Below are positions 56,581 to 64,000 of a stretch of DNA of 64,000 nucleotides, one piece after another. The position numbers and the translations under genes were made by a program. The notes beneath the pieces are model-generated. The model saw only the letters and a program-made list of their open reading frames with translations, ran no database searches and was not told the origin of the DNA. Source of the stretch: Sphagnum compactum (lineage: Eukaryota; Bryophyta; Sphagnopsida; Sphagnales); the NCBI GenBank assembly GCA_965153455.1, contig OZ234502.1, positions 14,105,495 through 14,169,494 on the forward strand, given 5' to 3'. Positions within the stretch are counted from its first letter, which is position 1. Every line of letters begins with the position of its first letter.

Positions 56581-58405
56581 TCATTTTCTTGTGTTGTTTT
56601 CAGGTCATGTAAGGATTACAAGTAGGTTGGGGTCTTCATCCAATTTGGGGAAGTTGGGGTTAATCAACCATAACACAAGCTTTAAATGAAAGAATAATGT
56701 TTTTGTGATCAAAATTCAAATATAGTGTATTAAATCAGATAGAATATTATATTCCCAGTTACTTTTATCATTTTTTTGATTTCATATGAAAATACATGCC
56801 AAAGTTTTTTGGAGAAATTTGTAATAAACTTTTTTTTTTAATTTTTGTTTTGCATTATATACAAAAGTACAAAGACTCAAATGTCATAATTTTATTAATG
56901 CCCTAAACCTCTATATATATATATATATATATATATGCAAAACATGATAAATTATAACAACTAATTGTGCCTTGCATTTTAGAGGTAATTAAATGGGAAC
57001 AAACTATTAAATGGAAAAAATAGCCCTAGATTTTAAAGCTGATTAAATGAAAAAAAAAAAAAAAAAGTGTACAAAAGGTTTTTTTTAATCTCATGTATAG
57101 TCCTCTCCAAGTTGAAACTTTCCCCACTCCCCTTCAAAAAAAAATGAATGTCTTGCTCCATATATATGTCAAAATGAAAATTTCCCCCCAAACCCAACCT
57201 AGGGTTATTTTAATTATTATAAATCAATGTAAAATACCAGAATTATTTGTTATCCTCAGAAACCCTAAATCCAAAAAATATTATTTAATTACATCATTGT
57301 AAAAATATTATATCAAATTGTTAAATCAATTGCCTTGGGTTTAATTAAATGAGGTTGAATAAATTAGGGATATTGTGCATTAAATAGGCCAAAAAATGGA
57401 GGCAAAGTTATGGAACTAACAAAATAAAAGTTGCTTGCAATTACAGTACATTAGGGTTTATCATTTTATTGTCATTAGTTGTTCAAGTTGGCTAAAATGG
57501 TTGTCTCTATCTTCAATGGAATACCTGACTATTTTATATTATATCAATCAATGAATTTTGGTGTTGCACAAGCCCTAGGTAGGTAGTTTAAAAGGAAGGA
57601 AGGTGAGCAAGTAGGTGGGCGGGTGGGTAGGTAAATTTGTTGAATTAGATTATTGCTTGTTGTTTTGCATTTAGGATTAACCAGAAGCTTTGATGATGAT
57701 GATTTGAAATGTGCCCATTCTTTTCACAAGTTGCTCCAAATTTGAAAAGAAAGATTTATGAATCTTGAGCTTGGAAATTGCCTTTTTATTTGAAACAAAA
57801 GGTTTACGAAATAACCTGGAATTGGAAGAGGCAAAAATCTAGAAATGGGATATATGAATTTTTAGAGTGAAATCGGAATTGAAAATATGCCTGGAAAATG
57901 GACTTCATGAATCTTAAACTTGAAATTGATATGTCAATGATTTGACCAGCAAATGATATGTCATTGATTTGACCAACAATTAGTGTTTATCAATGTAAAC
58001 ACATTTTGAATCAATGGCAAAAAAATGAGATTTGTGAATTTTAATTTTGGAATTGTACATTTTGGAATTTTGATTTTGGAGTTTTGCTTTCGGAATTCAG
58101 ATGTCCGAAATTGTGCCTGCAAAACATAGCACAACACAGTTCAGCCCTCATTGTCTAATGCCATAGTATGGCACCAGCCCCTGGATATCTGTGCAGATGT
58201 GATCCAAATCAGAGAGCACATATGCTTTCAGAGTTAAGATATATATTTCTTTCCCAACTGTGCACACTCCCAAAATAATACAGCAGAAAGAAGTAATGAG
58301 AGCAGAAGAACGCCCTATGATCGAGAATTTCTTTGCACAAAAAAAGCCTTGGACATTTTGTGACTCTGGTGAAAGATACAGAAGAACATCAGGAAATGTG
58401 CTTAC
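56581..58405. other. AT-rich spacer downstream of the UVR8-like remnant
   Basis: Holds a (TA)n microsatellite at 56912-56936, an A-run at 57050-57066 and an AGGTAGG/GGGTGGG run at 57574-57633. I searched by eye for the remaining RCC1 repeats expected after 58406 on the minus strand and found none. Confidence 0.5.
56912..56936. repeat. (TA)n microsatellite
   Basis: Twelve to thirteen uninterrupted TA units. Confidence 0.95.
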
Positions 58406-59758
58406 AGATTGAACTTTAGTTTTTTCCAGAGCTTTAACTTGGTGTAGGATAAGATGATCGTGGAAATCACCATGACCTAACTGGCTATACTTGCTCCACC
58501 CAAAAGTAAAAAGCTTGTTGGAACCCAAAACCAAAATTGTGTGATGCCATCCACAAGCCACCTTTGCCATTATCTCCCCCTGCCACCCACACTCCCATGT
58601 CAGCAACAACTAGATCAGAAGAAGGCTGGTGAAATAGTGGAATTTCCACATCTTCAAAAATTCTAAATTATGACTTGTAGATTGCACAGAGCTATTGGGA
58701 GTGGGCAGAGTAACGCACAGCTATTGCAGCAAGTTCACCAGGAACTAAATGACCACTACAATTGCCCACACCCAGGGTCCTTCATTGACCCACCCATAAA
58801 GCTTGCCACTCTCCATCACAGCCATTGTGTGTTCAGCTCCAGCTGCCAACATTGAGACACTGATGCCTTGAAACGCTAAGACTTTTTGAGGGATATTGCA
58901 GTCATCAGTATGCCCATTTTGGTTTCGACCCCAGCTTCATTCATAATCCAACCCCACAGTTACAAAATTATACTACAGTCAGATAAAGGAGATCATCACA
59001 TGCAAATAGGACCATAGAGCACTAGATCACACAAACATGAGGAAAAATGTTGAGGACTGCTTATTTTGGGAAGTGAGGATACCTAAAGACATCACCCTCA
59101 CCAGTTATAGCAAGACAGTGATTATCACCACAGGCAATCTGCTGAATCTCAAGCTAATCCTATGGATGTATGTCTGCACATGCACCATTCTCTCTGCCAG
59201 ATGTTTCAGGAGCTTCAGGAGCTCTTGCCATGCCATGAGGTTCTGTGCTCTTGAGTGCAGGTCACAAAAGGAGACCTGGTCTCCATGAAACCTTAGCGGC
59301 CAAAAAAGTTTAGCTTCCTGAGCACAAGGGTGGGATTGCTTCTTCTTCTTCTTCTGTCTGCACAAATCTAATGCAATTCGTATGCTTGTGAGCGGAGATT
59401 TGTTAGGGTATGAGCGATGGCAGCAACACTAATGAAAAACATGAAGAGAAAGAGAGAGCCAAGTTCCGTAACTACAATGCACCATTCAAGTTCAACATTC
59501 TGTGACGCAATTATGGAAAACAAGCAAAATCGATCCTGACCCATATCCAGATTCCCGCTACAAAGCTCTAGTCAGCAAGCTTGAGAGAGAAAAGCAGGGA
59601 GTCTAGTGAAGGAAGAAATGAAGCGAGAGAGGAAAAATAACAATGTGCTTACAGAGAAGTGCAACGGTGTGGCTTGCACCCGCAGACACGAATAAGACAC
59701 GCCGAGTAGTTTCTCCACCTCCTCTTCTACTTGAAGCCTCTACTGCTGCATCCGCCAT
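58406..59758 (-). pseudogene. UVR8/RCC1-like gene, degenerate and 3'-truncated
   Basis: Exon 1 (59758-59653) starts MADAAVEASSRRGGG and reads VLFVSAGASHTVALL. Another (about 59153-59083) reads LEIQQIACGDNHCLAITGEG. The next (58934-58719) reads SWGRNQNG, LAAGAEHTMAVMESGKLYGW and, after a frame change, LGVGNCSGHLVPGELAAIA. The next (58579-58406) reads VACGWHHTI, then GWSKYSQLGHGDFHDHLI. All fit the seven-bladed RCC1 propeller of the UV-B receptor UVR8, with matching exon ends. Defects are a seven-base loss near 58780, a five-residue deletion after NQNG, GWHHT for GWRHT at the first tryptophan motif, no readable exon 2 and no repeats after 58406. UVR8 proper is a UV-B photoreceptor. This copy is probably dead. 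Confidence 0.72.
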
Positions 59759-60718
59759 TCTCTCTTCCGGGATGGTCTCTGAAAGTTTTTTCTTTCTACG
59801 TTACCACCTCACCCAACCTTCCAAAATGGGAGAAAAGACGACAGCAAAAATTGGAGGCTTTCAGAGTTGCCTATTTTCTCTACTCTCTCACTCTCTGGCC
59901 GGAGACAAAGGAAAAAAACCTTTGCTGCTGCTAGTACTACTCTTTCTTCTTCTGTGCTGCAACAAAATTGCTGAAAACCCGGGGCTGTTTTCAGAAATTT
60001 GGCAAGCACCCAAGTGAAAGTATCTCATAGCTTCAACACGGAATGCATAGTACCAAATCAAGAGCAATCCATGGAGCCCCAGCCCCCACAAGGTGCCAAA
60101 GAAACGCGTGCAAAATTGCAAGAAAGTCGCAGCGCAATTGTTCTCTCGCATGCACAGAGACGGAGAGAGAGAGAGAGCGCGCGCACAGAGTTCTACTCCC
60201 TCTTCCATATTCCAATCCCCACCTCCTCTCGAGTCCACTACAAATGCCATCTTCCAAACCGTAAGCAGTAAAAAGGGGGAAGAAAAGCCTCCAAAGAAGC
60301 AAAAGAGAGCTTCTTCGAGAGTCGTCTCTTCTGTCGCTCGATCGCTCATTGCCACCGCAGGAAACCCGTGCAACGCAAAAAGTTGGACTTGGCGTGAACC
60401 CTAAACCCTAAGCTACAGAGCAGATGAATGACTAAAAAACAGATGGATGAAAGTTACCCCTAATATATCGAGGGGCTCTGGCCGTCTTTCTCGTCCTTCG
60501 GATGATATTTTCGGATGATGTTTTCCTCGCGTGCGACGCGGAAGCACACAAACGAGCTTTGTTCTACAATCTGATTCCCCTCGAGCATCATCAACAATCT
60601 GTGTGTGTGTTTTTGACCCATCTTTGTAAGTCTTGGACATCGTTGTGGTACCAGAATCAGTGCGGCTGTGAACTCTGGCTGTTTTCCAACCGCCAGAAGT
60701 GTGGTCGATTTGACGAAA
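59759..60718. promoter_or_regulatory. Divergent intergenic region between the UVR8-like and P2-like genes
   Basis: About 960 bases separate the two start codons. The stretch is richer in GC and pyrimidine tracts than the flanking spacers, with a GAGA run (60159-60177) and a telo-box. Open frames across it on both strands are not supported by any recognisable domain. A shared two-way promoter is an inference from the layout. Confidence 0.5.
60397..60411 (+). promoter_or_regulatory. Telo-box double motif
   Basis: AACCCTAAACCCTAA, i.e. two overlapping AACCCTA telo-boxes, about 310 bases before the P2-like start codon. In plants such motifs are common near the transcription start of genes for translation and mitochondrial functions. 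Placement here fits a broadly expressed housekeeping gene. Confidence 0.75.
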
Positions 60719-62476
60719 ATGGCGATGAGAGCTGTGATCAGCCGCCGGCTAGCGAACCCGGGCTGGGACGCTCTCGCAGCAGGATCTGGCATTCGGAGAG
60801 GATTCAGCGGCAAAGTTCTTGGCGAGGAGGAGAGAGCAGCTGAGAACATCTACATTAAGGTTCGATTTCATTTCCTCTGCTCTTGTCGCTTCCGTTTCTC
60901 ATCGACCCCCGCGTCTTTAGCGCAGGGTTTGAAGAATGTTGGATAGTTGGCGGCTCCCTATGCCTAACTAGATATATGTCGAGGGAGCTAGCACAACTTC
61001 TCTATCCGGCTGCGATTTACCTGCTCAAATGAAGATTCGAATCATGTCAAGATCGTCTCCCGCGTCATTAGGACATGTTCTGAAACTCGGAGAATACAAT
61101 TCCGAACCCTATATATTTCCTCCTTTATATAACTTCTACCACAAGAGCAACAATCATTTGCATTTTATCTCTAGAGTTAGGACCGAACCAAATGATTTAG
61201 GTGAGGAAGAGACTTTGAAGGGAAGCATGAAACAGATTGTGGTCACAATTACGCTGTGCATTACATACTAGAGAGTTTGAAGAGGAGGATTGGTTGAATA
61301 TGACCTGATAACAATGTATTAGGTCAATCAATGAAACCTCAGATCATCCAGAGTGGAATCTTATTTGCTACTCCTTTTGACATTCTCCTTGTTTTGAACA
61401 GTTGAGAGAACAGATTTCTCGCTTGGTGTCCACTAGAATGTCAGCTGAAAGGTGTATCAGTAGTATCGTGATGTGATGAACTACGTATGCCTTATCTATT
61501 CCAATTGTAACTAGCTATAAGGGGTAAACTTCTCTTGTCTTTAAGTTCTCTCTCACTCTCCTGCAATCTTTCACTTTCAGGCCCTGCTGTTTTATTGGCA
61601 GCTGCTACTTCATCGATGGTGATGAGCTAGTGTTGACTGCTATTTTGCAGAGAATGGAACAGGAAAAGCTGGAGAAGCTCATTCAGCAGGTGCTTTATCT
61701 TACACCTAGTTAAGTCATAAGGTGGCTCGCTTGTATAAGGTCAATCTGCTTGTCATCCACGTGCTGAGCTCATCATGTCTTGAAAGACTTTTAGTTATCC
61801 ATGTTTTGCAATTCTTTGAAACCTGGAGAAAGGTTGGAGATATCTAATAATAGGGCAGGAGGACAATGGTTAAACTCAGACTCATGGGTTTTCTGCTGTC
61901 TATTTAACTGATGCATATCCACCATCTTTTGTGATATGGTTGTGAGTTGTTGCACTTATGTTGTTTGGCCTTTGCACAGATATTCTTGAAACCCTAGCTT
62001 TAAATTATACCCCAGATATGTGATGCAAATTAAGCTTACTGCTTACTGGCTGCTTGATATATCATTGTTGTTAGAGTATTGTCCTTCTGCCACCAAACTA
62101 CTTTGATAGTTTTATCTCACCTTCCCTGCATTTTCAATTTTGAGTATCTGTGACTGTTTTGGACTATAGGGAGCACCAGGATGAGGTGGCCTGTGAATTT
62201 TCCCCCACTCTTGTAATAGATTGTGTTGCTTGCCATTGAGCTGAAGTCTAATGCCATCTCCAGGGATTATCTGCGGAGGAGGCCAAAGCAGCTGATGCAG
62301 CATCAGCTACTGCCACTCCAGAGGCAGCCAAGGTGGCCAAGGAAGCCACAGCACCAAAGGTTTCAACTGATAGCAACATGAATTATGCCGTTATTGCTGG
62401 GATTGTTGGAGTGGCAGGCATTGCATATTGGTACTTCTCAAGTCCCTCCAAAAAAGAGACAGATAACAAAGAGTAA
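60719..62476 (+). CDS. Mitochondrial complex I accessory P2-like / IATP-family protein
   Basis: Exons 60719-60859, 61651-61689 and 62264-62476 (all GT-AG, all phase 0) give 130 residues. The N-terminus (MAMRAVISRRLANPG) is a likely mitochondrial presequence. Residues ~29-60 read FSGKVLGEEERAAENIYIK and RMEQEKLEKL, the ATPase-inhibitor (IATP/IF1) helix motif. An Ala/Glu-rich linker follows, then one membrane helix at ~100-118 (NYAVIAGIVGVAGIAYWYF) and a short charged tail. This order matches the plant protein of the At2g27730 type, reported as a complex I subunit, rather than a soluble IF1, which lacks the membrane helix. Length is as expected and all parts are intact. Confidence 0.85.
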
Positions 62477-64000
62477 CGTTGATGTCTACTAGGATCAAGG
62501 AACATATATAATGCAGCCTAGTATATGCTGTATGGCTACGGCCAAAGCTAGCCTAGGTAACGCATTAGAAAAGCAAGGGCACATTTCCAGTTCATGTGTT
62601 CTGGATATGCTCTTAACCATCATTGGGCTGCTTTTGTTTCAATTTTTGAAAGAATGACTGTGATACACAGTTCTTTTCTTTCCCTGATCCTTCCCAATCA
62701 GGCATGGGAAATTGTTTGTTTCCCTATCACTTTTGGGAAAGCTTCCTTATGATAGATCCAGACTTCAGCACTACACAACATATATTAACCTAACAAATCA
62801 TGAACACCAGTATGCTTCAACTCATTCTAGCAATGGTAAATCCATATAGCATATACACATACAACATTGAACATACAAGTCCACTAATAATAAGTCAAAG
62901 AAAAAGCACACTATTGATAAGTTATGTATTCTGATGCGTGTCTCATTGACATGGCCCATGTATAAGGGGTTGTAATACAGTCTAATAAGGCCTTTCATCT
63001 ATACTAAGAAGTCATGATAATAACTAGCAGCCAATATTTTTTCATCAATAATCAAATGTGTAGAGAACAACTAATGACTTTTCAATTTATTGCCATGGGG
63101 TTGTTAACCCTATATGAACATAGCCACAGGTGTTACCAATGCATGTGGTTAGTTTGACATCAAATGTGTTTACTTGACTTTCTAGTATTTGAATTTCATA
63201 TGAGCATTTCATGCTTGTTGGTATTCAGGTTTCCCTTTTTCTTTTACAATTATGGGGAATTGAATACATGATTGAAGTGTCAATCTATTTTGGTTCCCCC
63301 TCTATTTTGTTATCAGGTGATAGTGGTGATTATCAATGAACGCTTAAAGTTCTTTTTTTCAAATTTTGTTATCAAGAGTGAATTAGCAATATCATGTTTG
63401 CTTTCTTATAACAAACTTCAAATTTCAATATTTTCATGTTTTTGTGTACTTGAATATTCTTTTCGCTTTCATCAATTTCAAATTCTTATGAAATTGTGCC
63501 AAAAGGGGACTCAATCATATAATTCTAACGTCCTCATCCAAAAATGTAGGTAAACCCCACATGAAGTGGAAAAGTTTGGTGCATTATTGATGCACCATGT
63601 GTGTCCCCCCAAGTTTGATGTTGTGAAAAGTTTTTTTTTTTTTATAAGTTAATAATTATGTAATAGTTTGAGTTTATGTTTAAGATATAAAAATGGAAAC
63701 AAATTTTGTTTTTTTAAACACAATAATGTTTGAAAAAACATTTTTTTGATATATTTAAATATGTATGTGAAATTCAAATTTAATGCAAAAATATAAGTTT
63801 GAAAATTTAACCCAAGTTTGCATTATTATTTCATAAAAACCATTAGCGAAGAATATTATTAATATTAATAAGCTCCTTGCACACACACACATTATCAATA
63901 GGATTTTGGGTTTATTCATGAATGAAAAAATGAAGCCATGATCAAGTAGACAAGTTTTAATCCTTGTCACCAAAAAAACAAGTAACCATAAATAAGTTTT
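62477..64000. other. 3' flank of the P2-like gene and AT-rich spacer
   Basis: The first few hundred bases after the stop are likely 3' untranslated sequence. From about 62800 the sequence is AT-rich with no recognised gene. The minus frame at 63755-63973 and plus frame at 63272-63553 look non-coding. A CA run lies at 63881-63890 and a T-run at 63630-63641. Confidence 0.45.

Noticed and set aside
59643-60404. Overlapping frames up to 161 residues on both strands between the UVR8-like and P2-like genes
   Set aside because: No recognisable domain; the region is a divergent promoter with GAGA and telo-box motifs.

Overview
The window is nuclear DNA of a land plant. It holds an AP2/ERF-domain gene family with GT-AG introns, a classical plant pectin methylesterase with its inhibitor pro-domain, a plant-type mitochondrial complex I accessory (IATP-family) protein behind a telo-box promoter, a UVR8/RCC1-like gene remnant, and decayed Ty3/gypsy, PIF/Harbinger and Helitron elements in AT-rich spacers. 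The long repeat-filled spacers suggest a large genome. I cannot name the species or lineage from sequence alone.

The left two thirds (1-41.8 kb) are one duplicated locus. A unit with a five-exon gene for a ~800-residue AP2/ERF-domain protein and a conserved 3' flank occurs three times in alternating orientation. Arm A is 1-6730 (+) and runs off the window. Arm B is about 6836-18490 (-). Arm C is about 29085-41780 (+). A and B form a giant palindrome with only about 105 bases between the arms. B and C form a second inverted pair around a 10.6 kb spacer. Genes A (323-3676) and B (11459-14876) have complete reading frames across five exons. Gene C (34285-37637) carries two frameshifts in exon 1. 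Insertions and deletions between the arms date several mobile elements.

The spacer between B and C (18.5-29.1 kb) is a transposon graveyard. It has an array of GC-rich imperfect palindromes, a decayed Helitron-like coding region with OTU-like and cysteine-rich DUF6570-like segments, and a decayed Ty3/gypsy element with a non-autonomous Helitron inserted in its pol region. A second non-autonomous Helitron sits in arm C.

The right third (42-64 kb) is ordinary gene-plus-repeat sequence. It has a two-exon pectinesterase (44969-46964, -), a tandem repeat, two exons of an unrecognised gene (48338-48782, -), a decayed Harbinger element (50.9-52.8 kb) and AT-rich minisatellites. It ends with a divergent pair: a degenerate UVR8-like gene (58406-59758, -) and an apparently intact three-exon complex I P2/IATP-like gene (60719-62476, +).

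The most unusual content is the triplicated AP2 locus. The protein is long for its family, its 3' exons and introns arose by internal duplication, the AP2 core is identical between copies A and B while the flanking linker has diverged, and the palindromic layout could yield double-stranded RNA on read-through. All splice sites, family assignments and repeat boundaries were read by eye; no database search was run.
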